DNA of 64,000 nt, taken from positions 1-64,000 of the forward strand of contig NZ_QKLU01000001.1 in the NCBI RefSeq assembly GCF_003208655.1, given 5' to 3'. Under the pieces are notes generated by a model, which saw nothing but the letters and a program-made list of their open reading frames with translations, did no database searches and was not told the origin of the DNA. The DNA is from Pedobacter nutrimenti (GTDB lineage Bacteria > Bacteroidota > Bacteroidia > Sphingobacteriales > Sphingobacteriaceae). A program made the translations under genes and the position numbers. Shown in pieces: positions 29,966-37,631 of the stretch. Numbering within the stretch: the first letter of the stretch is position 1; every line of letters begins with the position of its first letter.

Positions 29966-30259
29966 TCAATCTTCAACGTAATAACCATTCATTTGTGAAG
30001 TGTATACGGTCGGAGGTAAAAAAGTAGGATCCACTGTAGGACCTTTGTCGTTGCTAAAACCAATTACGCAATTTTTGAACCCGACTGTGTAACACATATC
30101 TTCGTCGGGAGCTGTTGTTCCAAACCTTTTGTATGTAGATTGATCTTGTTTCATTACATAGTAGTAAGTAGCATTTGTGTTTTTTTTCTGTGTGTTGACA
30201 AATGCACTCCCACTTATTGACAGAATAATGGTCAATAATCCAAATAATATTTTCTTCAT
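29966..30259 (-). CDS. Small secreted cysteine-pair protein, DUF6520-like (copy B)
   Basis: 97 residues, paralogous to copy A: MKK start, signal peptide to about residue 23, YYYVMKQ, then APDEDMC-x7-C-V-I-G-F with Cys56 and Cys64, and a shared T-V-(N/D)-P-T-x-L-P end. The region between the signal and the motif differs more than the motif itself, which suggests the C-x7-C loop is the functional part. It starts 29 nt after the stop of the MauE-like gene, so translation is probably linked to it. No catalytic residues are seen; it looks like a substrate, ligand or structural mini-protein. Confidence 0.72.
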   Translation of the reverse strand: MKKILFGLLTIILSISGSAFVNTQKKNTNATYYYVMKQDQSTYKRFGTTAPDEDMCYTVGFKNCVIGFSNDKGPTVDPTFLPPTVYTSQMNGYYVED

Positions 30260-30288
30260 GATAATATTTATAAATTTGAATAATAGGA

Positions 30289-30741
30289 TTATTTATTGCG
30301 ATAAAATATTAAACCTGTAACTGCAAGAGCGATAAAGCCCGTGTTAAATACTATATGTTGTTTCCATGACATAGAACTTATGACACCACCACAATGGCAA
30401 GGAAGCTGACTGCCAGATAAAATCATATAAATCAAATAAACTGTAAATAATAGCATAAGGAAAAAAGAAAGATACATCCCGTGTTTTTTTGTTAAAGGGA
30501 TTAATAGTAATCCACTAATAACAATTTCAATAATCGGGATTGTCCAAGCTATTAAGGTATTATAATGGCCAATAAGTGGGGATCTTCCTAATACTCTCTC
30601 AAAAGATTCAAAAGTCATCAGCTTACTCACAGCTGTATACAAAAACAAAGCAATAAACAAATAACTAATCCCATCACAAATAGTTTCTTTTGTCTTGTCG
30701 GAAAGGGCGAACCTTGACCGTTTTTGTAAAGTAGTTTCCAT
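30289..30741 (-). CDS. MauE/DoxX family redox-associated membrane protein (AT-rich copy 1)
   Basis: 150 residues with four predicted membrane helices (about 24-42, 62-82, 90-110, 128-147) after a short cytoplasmic N-terminus. A Cys115-His-Cys117-Gly-Gly motif lies between helices 3 and 4 (SQLPCHCGGVISSMSW), apparently a redox CXC pair. MauE in methylamine dehydrogenase maturation is a relative needed for disulfide formation in its target protein. The gene starts the minus-strand set followed by two small secreted cysteine-pair proteins 29 nt downstream. It shares 98 of 150 residues with copy 2 at 31.2 kb but is much more AT-rich. Confidence 0.85.
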   Translation of the reverse strand: METTLQKRSRFALSDKTKETICDGISYLFIALFLYTAVSKLMTFESFERVLGRSPLIGHYNTLIAWTIPIIEIVISGLLLIPLTKKHGMYLSFFLMLLFTVYLIYMILSGSQLPCHCGGVISSMSWKQHIVFNTGFIALAVTGLIFYRNK

Positions 30742-30813
30742 AGAGTTGGTGTTTTGTTATGCCCAAATTTCAGCATAACTATAACTAAATCAATCCGTTC
30801 TGTGTCGTATTCG

Positions 30814-30833
30814 AACCCGACCTGCGTCGGGTT
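30814..30833. repeat. CCCGAC-stem hairpin, copy 1 (upstream of MauE copy 1)
   Basis: Stem AACCCGAC/GTCGGGTT around the loop CTGC. The same stem, with the loop on the opposite strand sense, recurs at 31731-31754 upstream of the other MauE copy. Likely terminator-type hairpin. Confidence 0.6.
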
Positions 30834-31098
30834 TTAATCAGAATTTTGGTTAATCTTGCACACTTATTTATTACGGATACCTGGCTTTTCTTTGCAAACA
30901 AAGCCACAGGCTAATTTTAATCAACTAAACAGCATAATATGTAAAGCCATTAACCATTTGCAGACAAAAAGAAAATCCCAATGATATGTGATATATGATT
31001 GAATGATAAATATTTACAGAATAAATAGATACGCTCTATATCATGCTCAAAACATTCAAAAATCAAGTTAAAAACTAAACCGACTTAAAAAAGAAAAA

Positions 31099-31115
31099 CC
31101 ACCTTTACAAGGTGG
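31099..31115 (-). terminator. Terminator after MauE copy 2
   Basis: On the minus strand, arms CCACCTT and AAGGTGG close a 3-nt loop and are followed by TTTTTCTTTTTT. It lies 116 nt after the copy 2 stop, so copy 2 is probably transcribed without the small-protein genes. Confidence 0.75.
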
Positions 31116-31230
31116 CTGCAGCAATAATTTGTTTTCTTTTACCTATGCCCGCAAGCATTATGAGGAGGTCACAACGCTTGCGGTTTTGCATAGACACTAA
31201 TATAGACTCAACTCGAGAGCATATTTCATT

Positions 31231-31683
31231 TTACCGTTCCCTATATACGGCCAAACCACCTAGTCCCAATACAATAAAGCCTGCATTAAAAAGTACATGT
31301 CCTTTCCAGGACATAGAGCTGATTACCCCGCCGCAGTGGCAAGGCAATTGGCTGCCCGAATAAAGCATATAGATTAAATAAACTGTAAACAACAGCATCA
31401 GTAAAAGAGACAGGTACAGTCCTTTTCTTTTGGTGATAGGAATAATAAGCAGGGTACTAATGGCAATTTCAGCCAGCGGAATGGCCCATGCAATAGGTGT
31501 GCTATAATCACCAATTAAGGGCGAGCGGCTCAATACCTGTTCAAAGGTTTCAAAGCTTGCCAGTTTACTTGCCGCCGTATAAATAAACAGGGCAATAAAT
31601 AAATAGCTAACCGCATCGGAAAAAAATTCCTTGCTTTGATCAGCGAATGTCAAAAGACGTCGTTTGTTAAAGGTTATTTCCAT
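31231..31683 (-). CDS. MauE/DoxX family redox-associated membrane protein (copy 2, native composition)
   Basis: 150 residues, same length and layout as copy 1: four membrane helices and the CHCGG motif at 115-119 in the fully conserved segment SQLPCHCGGVISSMSWK. Differences cluster in the first 25 residues and the last helix. Codon use and G+C match the wider chromosome, unlike copy 1. It has its own downstream terminator and no small cysteine-pair gene, so it may be the original copy, now without its substrates, or may serve other thiol proteins. Confidence 0.85.
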   Translation of the reverse strand: MEITFNKRRLLTFADQSKEFFSDAVSYLFIALFIYTAASKLASFETFEQVLSRSPLIGDYSTPIAWAIPLAEIAISTLLIIPITKRKGLYLSLLLMLLFTVYLIYMLYSGSQLPCHCGGVISSMSWKGHVLFNAGFIVLGLGGLAVYRER

Positions 31684-31730
31684 GGTTTTGAGTACGTTAA
31701 TTCATAAAGATCGGTAATCTTTTTGACAAC

Positions 31731-31754
31731 AAAACCCGACGCAGGTCGGGTTTT
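31731..31754. terminator. Terminator hairpin upstream of MauE copy 2 (CCCGAC-stem copy 2)
   Basis: Stem AAAACCCGAC/GTCGGGTTTT around loop GCAG, with T-runs on both sides, 79 nt downstream of the minus-strand gene ending at 31833. It likely ends that operon. The 8-bp core stem is shared with the hairpin at 30814-30833. Confidence 0.8.
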
Positions 31755-31832
31755 TCGCAATACCCAAAAAACAGGGGCAGTTACTATACGTCGTAACTGT
31801 CCTTGTTGGATACTGTTTTACAGCAATAAATT

Positions 31833-32957
31833 TTAATAGGTTTGTTTGGCAACTAGTTTATCATTTTGAAAATATAAAAAGGTCCGTCTGTTGTCTCCAT
31901 GATTGTACATCCAGCTTTCCTGGGCAAGACCTTTAATCACCAGGTTGCCTTTTTTATCTGGGGCTCCCCAGGCCGAATAACACATGTCTTTGGTCATACC
32001 AAGCGTTGGGTTTCTTTCATTAACCAGTTTCCCGAATTTAGGGCCATATTTTTTTAGATTGGCAGTCCGTTCATCATCAAATTTCTTTTGCTGCTCTTTG
32101 ATAGCCAGTTCTGCTTCCTGTTTGTTTTTCAGTTGCTTGGCATGGTAATAGGCTTCGTCAACAAACTGATATTCTATGTCATCAAAATAGGGGTCAAAAT
32201 TCTCAAACATATAATTCACGGTATTACCCGATTTATCGGCTAAAATATAACATGGTGAATAAAAAGCCCTGAAACTGGTGCCATCCACTAAACCAACTTC
32301 TTTGCAGGTCCATTGGTCACCTTTATTTATCTCGAGCTTTTGACGATTGGTACTATACAGAAAAAAATGACCCGTAGCGACCAGTGCTCTGGATGTATAG
32401 AGGGATTTCTGTTTTTCAAAATAAGGTACCAGGATAAATGGATTTTTCCGCATAAAATTGGTATCCTCTAGCTTGAAGATAAATACATCACCGTTTTCCT
32501 CTTTTTTTAAAGTCAAAACGATGATAAAAGTTTGATCAGCCGACACGGCCTGTTCGAGTTCTACAAATTTACCGGAAGCTCCAAAGGAGTAGGAGGTCTG
32601 CACATTTAAAATGGTAAAATACTTGCCTAAAACAGTTTTTGGATCTACATTATATTCCCGGGTAGAAGCAAAGGTATAAGTACCTGGTTTACCATCGGGT
32701 TTGGCTGGGTAAAGACCATCAATTCTGGTATCTCCTCGTTCTTTTTTGAATTCAGAAAAAGGGGCAAAAAATACCCTTTGACCCATGAGTCTTCTATACT
32801 GAATACGGTCTTTAAGCATAATAAAATTAAGCAGACTGTCATAAGGGGCAACAGGTGTCTTTTTAACCTCCGGAATATCGGAACCTGCAAGGGTAATTTG
32901 CGCCTGGCTGGTCAAAGAGGTCACAAAAAGAAAAAGCAATAGATAAATGTACTTCAT
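31833..32957 (-). CDS. Secreted protein of unknown function
   Basis: 374 residues. A clear signal peptide (YLLLFLFVTSLTSQAQ) is followed by a soluble mature protein with a Lys/Glu-rich helix (about 270-305, likely coiled: KQLKNKQEAELAIKEQQKK) and a C-terminal segment GMTKDMCYSAWGAPDKKG that resembles the beta-alpha unit seen in SmpA/OmlA-type or BamE-like folds (weak). I do not recognise a family. It starts 48 nt after the ABC permease/aminopeptidase gene and is followed by a terminator, so it is probably last in that operon and may be an envelope accessory. Confidence 0.7.
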   Translation of the reverse strand: MKYIYLLLFLFVTSLTSQAQITLAGSDIPEVKKTPVAPYDSLLNFIMLKDRIQYRRLMGQRVFFAPFSEFKKERGDTRIDGLYPAKPDGKPGTYTFASTREYNVDPKTVLGKYFTILNVQTSYSFGASGKFVELEQAVSADQTFIIVLTLKKEENGDVFIFKLEDTNFMRKNPFILVPYFEKQKSLYTSRALVATGHFFLYSTNRQKLEINKGDQWTCKEVGLVDGTSFRAFYSPCYILADKSGNTVNYMFENFDPYFDDIEYQFVDEAYYHAKQLKNKQEAELAIKEQQKKFDDERTANLKKYGPKFGKLVNERNPTLGMTKDMCYSAWGAPDKKGNLVIKGLAQESWMYNHGDNRRTFLYFQNDKLVAKQTY

Positions 32958-33005
32958 GCAATGGAATTTAAATGGTTTTTGAGCCCTTTAGATACCTGGC
33001 CTGGT

Positions 33006-36000
33006 TTAATGTTTCAGCAATTGGAAAATAAATTCATCCCTACTCAACCTCTTGGATAGGATAACCTCTTGAATATGATCGCTCAAATTGGCATCCAATA
33101 AATAACCATAAGGATCTATAGCTACCGATGCCGGTTTTTGCTCCAATACCAGGCACAACTTTGTTTTAAGCTGGTTAAACCGGTGTTTTTGCAAATAAAA
33201 AGGTTTGGTGTTTTTAGTCCAATTGGTTTTTGAAACATCAAAAACGGCCAGATCGATATCCATGTCTACCGGGTGGGTCTGCGGATCACTTGTGCTGGTC
33301 AGACCGGTATTAACCTCAAGGTTCAGTTTAAATTTTCCGTCCGCAAGGGCTTCACAGGACAACACTTTTACAGCCAATTGATAAGTAACCACCTGATTAA
33401 AACTTTCCTCTATAAACCTTTTTTGTTTCAATGGTGTATGTGTTAAAAGGAATTTCACGAATTCCCCGGCTGTTGCTTTTAAATTTGGGCTAGCATGTTG
33501 TTTAATGAATTTATTCAGCAGGCTAGTAAATACTTTTTCACCTAAAACCTCTTTAACGGCATAAAAAACTAGGCCACCTTTTTGATAATGGACATGATTT
33601 TGAGCATAGGCTTCGGCTAATGGCAGTTCTTTTTCATTGGGGTTCTGCAAAGCAAAATACAATTGATTGTCTTGCTTTAAATAACTGCTCAGTGCCATTT
33701 TTCCTAACATTTTTTCAATTAGTACCGCCTCGGTGTATTTGGCTAGTGATTCTGTCAATAGGTTGGCCCCGGGGCCTTCAACAGGGCTTAGTACATTGGC
33801 CCACCATTGGTGGGCAACTTCATGGGCAGTAATGGCATAGCTTTGGTTTACAGGAAGCTTGCTGTTGCGGTAATCGGTTAAAAAATTGATGCGCTCCGCA
33901 CTAAAAACAACGCCTGGGTAAGCAGTGGCGGCCCCACGGTAATGCGGAATCTCGGCTAATGTAAAATGCTTTAAGGGATACGTTGAAAAATTTGCACTGC
34001 CATAATCAAGGGCATCTTTTATGGCCTTTAACATGGTTTGTATATTGTATTCTTGTCCCTTCAGGTAATAAAAGCGCAAATCTGTCCCTTTGTAATTTTC
34101 TGTTTTAAGAACATACTGTGCAGCGCTTAAAGCAAACATAAAATTTATGGGGGCTTCGGTTTTGTATTTAAAATACCGGCGTTTACCCGAAAGCCACGAT
34201 TGCTGCAATGTTCCTACCGTAACAACCTGTTGTTCGGCACTGGTAGAAATGGTGGTCTCCAGGTCAATTAAATGATGGTGCCGGTCTGTAGGAGAGACAA
34301 TAATACGAGGGGTCAATCTGGCAGATTTTCTTTCCCTTTCGTCTTGAATTTCCAGTCCCTCCCGGTAACCAAACTGGGGCACAAATTTTTCCATTTCGAT
34401 ATAGGAACCATTACGCACAACAGAGTTTTCAGTATCAAAAGGCACAAAACCAGATCGGATAACTTCAAATGAAAAGCTCATGGGCAGTTCCTGTCCTGGT
34501 AGGAGCGGGCTTTTTAAATCGATAAACAGCTGCTTATAGATGGGCTCTACCAATTGCTTTTGTACACCCTGAAGGGAAACTTCAAAATCATTCACCTGCG
34601 GGTGCATACTAACCCATAACCTGGAAATGGGCTGGCCGGATTCATTTTTTAAGCAGTAACTTCCATTTACATGGTACTTTCTTTGTTCAGGGAAAAGGTC
34701 TACAGCCATTTTGATGGATTTGATAATGGGCTGGGGGAGTGCCGATAAAGCTTTGTATTTTTTCTCGTAATCAATTCTCGAGTCCAATTGCTCTTTTTTG
34801 TTTTTGTAACTGCCAATGATATTGCTTTGCCGGTAAATATATACACCGCTACCAGCCCAAAGGATTGCTGCAGCAAAAAACAAAAACCTGCTTTTGTATA
34901 GGTATTTGGAAAGTGTATTGTTTTGCCACATGCCAATGGTTAAAACAGCGAGCATACCTGCAAAACCACTCCAGTAAAGCATGTACCAGTTAAATGCGGT
35001 TGCGTAGTGCCCAAATTGATTAAAGGCAGAAAACTGAAGCTCGGGTACAGCCGCATACCTGAGCAGATAATGTTCTATACCCAACCGGTTTGCAAAAAGA
35101 ACAGCAAACGTAACCATTAAACTGAACAACATGCCCAGGTATTTATGAACAGAAAGGTTTTGTACAAAAACCAGTAAAATAATGTACAGAAAAAATGGAA
35201 AGGCACTGTAATAGTACAGGGAAAAATAAGCAGGCAAATCAAAAACAAAATAACCCTGGCTTATCTGTAAAGCAATGCCTATACAAATATTTAAGCTCAC
35301 CAGTATCAGCACCATTAAAGCCAAAGTGAGGCATTTGGATGCCCATAAAACCGAGCTTTTTACCGGAGTACTATAAATTAACGACTGGATATTTGCGCTC
35401 CGTTCTCTACCCACAACTTCTGCTGCATAAAAAACAACGAGCACCAGTCCAAATTTCATGGAACGTATTTCTTCCAGAATAGCCGCCGTTGTAGGGTAAT
35501 ATTTTATACCATAAGGACCATGCAAAATGGCGTCTTTAAGCTCTACACCAAAAAGAAATACCCACAGCAGCAGCATAACCATAAAGGGAACATGACCGAA
35601 TAGGGCGCTAACTTCCGATTTGAACTGAACACGCAAAACGGCCAGGTGGTATTTAAATCCCCGGGGGAATACTTTAAACGCTTTAAATGGAATAGGGGTA
35701 TAGGGCTGTTCTTTTTTGGGTTTTGATGAGCGTTTGGCAGCTTGAAGCCTAAAATCAAAAAAATGGTAACTTAATCCGACAATCAAAGTACTTACCCCCA
35801 ACCACAATAATCGGTTTATTAAAAATGTTCCCTGAATAGGCAAAAGCTGGTTGTTTTTTTGTGCACCCGACCAATAACGTGTTTCAGAGAAAAAGGAAGC
35901 CAAACCAAAAGGATCGGCTAAAAAGGGAAGTATACTTTGTTCTTTTACCACCAAAGCCGAAGTGGCCAGTAAAGGGGAATTTCCCAAAATAGAAGCTACC

Positions 36001-36551
36001 ATATACAGAATGTACAACAGTACCCCGGTCGCATAAACTGCACGTACATTTTTTGTCAGCAGGGCCGTACAGAAAACCAGGCTGCTGGCAAACAATACAT
36101 TTGCCAGTCCAAAAACAAATAGGGGCTGCAGAAAGTAAATGATATGAAAAGGACCTGTTTCGGCACCGCCTGCCAAAAAAGATCCAATGTAAATGCCCAG
36201 TAGGGTAAACACCATTAAGGAGAAAACGCTAATGACCAAGCCTAAAAACCGAACCGTAAAATACACCTTGCGCTGTACCGGGCTGGTCAATATAACAGGC
36301 TCCATTTTATAAACAGAATCCCGCAAAACCACATTTGCACCAAACAAAGTGGCTGTAAAAATGCCCATCAGTGAAAAAAGGGCCATAATAGAAGTAATCA
36401 CGTAAGGGGCGTTTTTATGAACTTCAGCCCCACTAAAACCGCCCTGAACTGCCGAAAAACCACCCATAAAACAAAAAAGAAAGGCAGCGAGCAAAAAGGT
36501 GAGCTGTTTAAAATGGTAGCAGAGTTCAAAGCGGAGCATACACATTAACAT
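33006..36551 (-). CDS. ABC transporter permease fused to M1 family aminopeptidase
   Basis: 1181 residues. The N-terminal half has two blocks of membrane helices (about 10-260 and 320-580) of the ABC-2 permease type. The C-terminal half, after a helix near 565-575, is an M1-type metallopeptidase domain on the outer face: zinc motif HEVAHQWW at 910-917 with His910, Glu911 and His914, and a candidate third ligand Glu934 (LLTES), 19 residues after His914, one more than in classical M1 enzymes. The fusion is known in Bacteroidota, but its substrate is not. The start overlaps the end of the ATPase gene by 7 nt, so the two are translationally coupled. It probably exports a peptide or trims one during export; this is inference. 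Confidence 0.9.
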   Translation of the reverse strand: MLMCMLRFELCYHFKQLTFLLAAFLFCFMGGFSAVQGGFSGAEVHKNAPYVITSIMALFSLMGIFTATLFGANVVLRDSVYKMEPVILTSPVQRKVYFTVRFLGLVISVFSLMVFTLLGIYIGSFLAGGAETGPFHIIYFLQPLFVFGLANVLFASSLVFCTALLTKNVRAVYATGVLLYILYMVASILGNSPLLATSALVVKEQSILPFLADPFGLASFFSETRYWSGAQKNNQLLPIQGTFLINRLLWLGVSTLIVGLSYHFFDFRLQAAKRSSKPKKEQPYTPIPFKAFKVFPRGFKYHLAVLRVQFKSEVSALFGHVPFMVMLLLWVFLFGVELKDAILHGPYGIKYYPTTAAILEEIRSMKFGLVLVVFYAAEVVGRERSANIQSLIYSTPVKSSVLWASKCLTLALMVLILVSLNICIGIALQISQGYFVFDLPAYFSLYYYSAFPFFLYIILLVFVQNLSVHKYLGMLFSLMVTFAVLFANRLGIEHYLLRYAAVPELQFSAFNQFGHYATAFNWYMLYWSGFAGMLAVLTIGMWQNNTLSKYLYKSRFLFFAAAILWAGSGVYIYRQSNIIGSYKNKKEQLDSRIDYEKKYKALSALPQPIIKSIKMAVDLFPEQRKYHVNGSYCLKNESGQPISRLWVSMHPQVNDFEVSLQGVQKQLVEPIYKQLFIDLKSPLLPGQELPMSFSFEVIRSGFVPFDTENSVVRNGSYIEMEKFVPQFGYREGLEIQDERERKSARLTPRIIVSPTDRHHHLIDLETTISTSAEQQVVTVGTLQQSWLSGKRRYFKYKTEAPINFMFALSAAQYVLKTENYKGTDLRFYYLKGQEYNIQTMLKAIKDALDYGSANFSTYPLKHFTLAEIPHYRGAATAYPGVVFSAERINFLTDYRNSKLPVNQSYAITAHEVAHQWWANVLSPVEGPGANLLTESLAKYTEAVLIEKMLGKMALSSYLKQDNQLYFALQNPNEKELPLAEAYAQNHVHYQKGGLVFYAVKEVLGEKVFTSLLNKFIKQHASPNLKATAGEFVKFLLTHTPLKQKRFIEESFNQVVTYQLAVKVLSCEALADGKFKLNLEVNTGLTSTSDPQTHPVDMDIDLAVFDVSKTNWTKNTKPFYLQKHRFNQLKTKLCLVLEQKPASVAIDPYGYLLDANLSDHIQEVILSKRLSRDEFIFQLLKH

Positions 36552-37441
36552 AGCTGGCCCTCCTTAAAAGTACCGGCCGCTAAGGCAGAAAAATAAACAT
36601 GCTCCAGGCTCGGTTCAAGGGCTTCAAAACCCGGGCCCGGACAATGCTCCGATAAGACATGGAGTAAAATTTTCCCTGCTTTGCTTCTTGTGGCAATAAC
36701 CCTAAATGAAGCCGTGTAAGCCTCAAACTCTTCTTTTGCAATAGCTTTAAGCCATACCTGCCCTTTGAGTTGTCTGGTCAGTTCGGTTGGTTTGCCTTGT
36801 AAAATGATTTTACCGCCTGCCAGTACAGCCATTTCTTCACAGAGGTCCAGCACATCCTCAACAATATGGGTAGAAAGCAGCACCACTTTATGTGCTGCAA
36901 TTTCATTTAACAAATCATGAAAGCGGTTCCGCTCCTCAGGATCCAGTCCGGCAGTGGGTTCATCGGCGATCAACAACTGAGGGTTCCCTAAAAGGGCTTG
37001 TGCAATGCCAAAACGTTGTCTCATTCCACCTGAAAAAGTACTAACCGCTTGCTTGCGGACCTGGTACAAATTGGTTTGCTGCAGCAGAGCATGTACTTGT
37101 TCCCGGCGCTCACTTTTATGGGTTAATCCTTTTAAAACTGCCAGGTGGTCCAGGAGCGATAAAGCCGATATTTTTGGATAGACACCAAAGTCCTGAGGCA
37201 AATAGCCCAGTTGTTCGCGCAGGGTTTGGGGATGCTGCCCGATGTCGCAACCATCGAAATAGATTTCACCGCTATCGGCCAGCTGTAAGGTGGCCAGTGT
37301 TCTCATTAGGGATGATTTTCCGGCGCCATTTGGTCCAAGTAAACCAAACAGGCCATTGGAAATACAAAGGGATACATTGTCTAATGCTTTAACACCATTG
37401 CCATAACTTTTTGTCAGGCCACATATTTTAAGTCGTTCCAT
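36545..37441 (-). CDS. ABC transporter ATP-binding protein
   Basis: 298 residues with all nucleotide-binding signatures: Walker A GPNGAGKS at 36-43, signature FSGGM at 136-140, Walker B LLIADEP at 156-162 with Glu161 catalytic, and an H-loop histidine in LLSTHIVED. The extra 80-residue tail is usual for DrrA/CcmA-like export ATPases of ABC-2 transporters. It overlaps the permease/aminopeptidase gene by 7 nt, and is divergent from the LytS-type kinase gene, with a 190-nt shared promoter region. The pair with a sensor kinase suggests induction by an envelope signal. Confidence 0.93.
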   Translation of the reverse strand: MERLKICGLTKSYGNGVKALDNVSLCISNGLFGLLGPNGAGKSSLMRTLATLQLADSGEIYFDGCDIGQHPQTLREQLGYLPQDFGVYPKISALSLLDHLAVLKGLTHKSERREQVHALLQQTNLYQVRKQAVSTFSGGMRQRFGIAQALLGNPQLLIADEPTAGLDPEERNRFHDLLNEIAAHKVVLLSTHIVEDVLDLCEEMAVLAGGKIILQGKPTELTRQLKGQVWLKAIAKEEFEAYTASFRVIATRSKAGKILLHVLSEHCPGPGFEALEPSLEHVYFSALAAGTFKEGQLC

Positions 37442-37631
37442 GCGTAATGAATTAATGAACGCAAATTACCCAGGGCAGCATAGGTGTCGAAATATAAATG
37501 ATCAGGGAGGTCCAATTCGTGATAAAGGTTCAAAAGATGCCGATGCAGGGATTTTTAGCCCTTCATCAGCATTAAGTTGACCTTCATCATTTTTTTTTCT
37601 GCATGTTGTATATTTATTGTTCTTTTGACTG

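Larger units (their letters stand above)
30742..31230. other. AT-rich intergenic region between the two MauE-like genes
   Basis: About 490 nt without a convincing gene. It holds the CCCGAC-stem hairpin (30814-30833), the terminator of copy 2 (31099-31115), a TGGCTTT/AAAGCCA inverted repeat near 30884-30910, and a CCGCAAGC/GCTTGCGG pair (31149-31156 and 31176-31183). It is the right border of the AT-rich block. Confidence 0.6.

Noticed and set aside
31105..31191. 28-codon minus-strand frame (MQNRKRCDLL...) after MauE copy 2, considered as a mini-protein
   Set aside because: No signal peptide, no APDED or C-x7-C motif, and its stop falls inside the terminator hairpin; likely chance.
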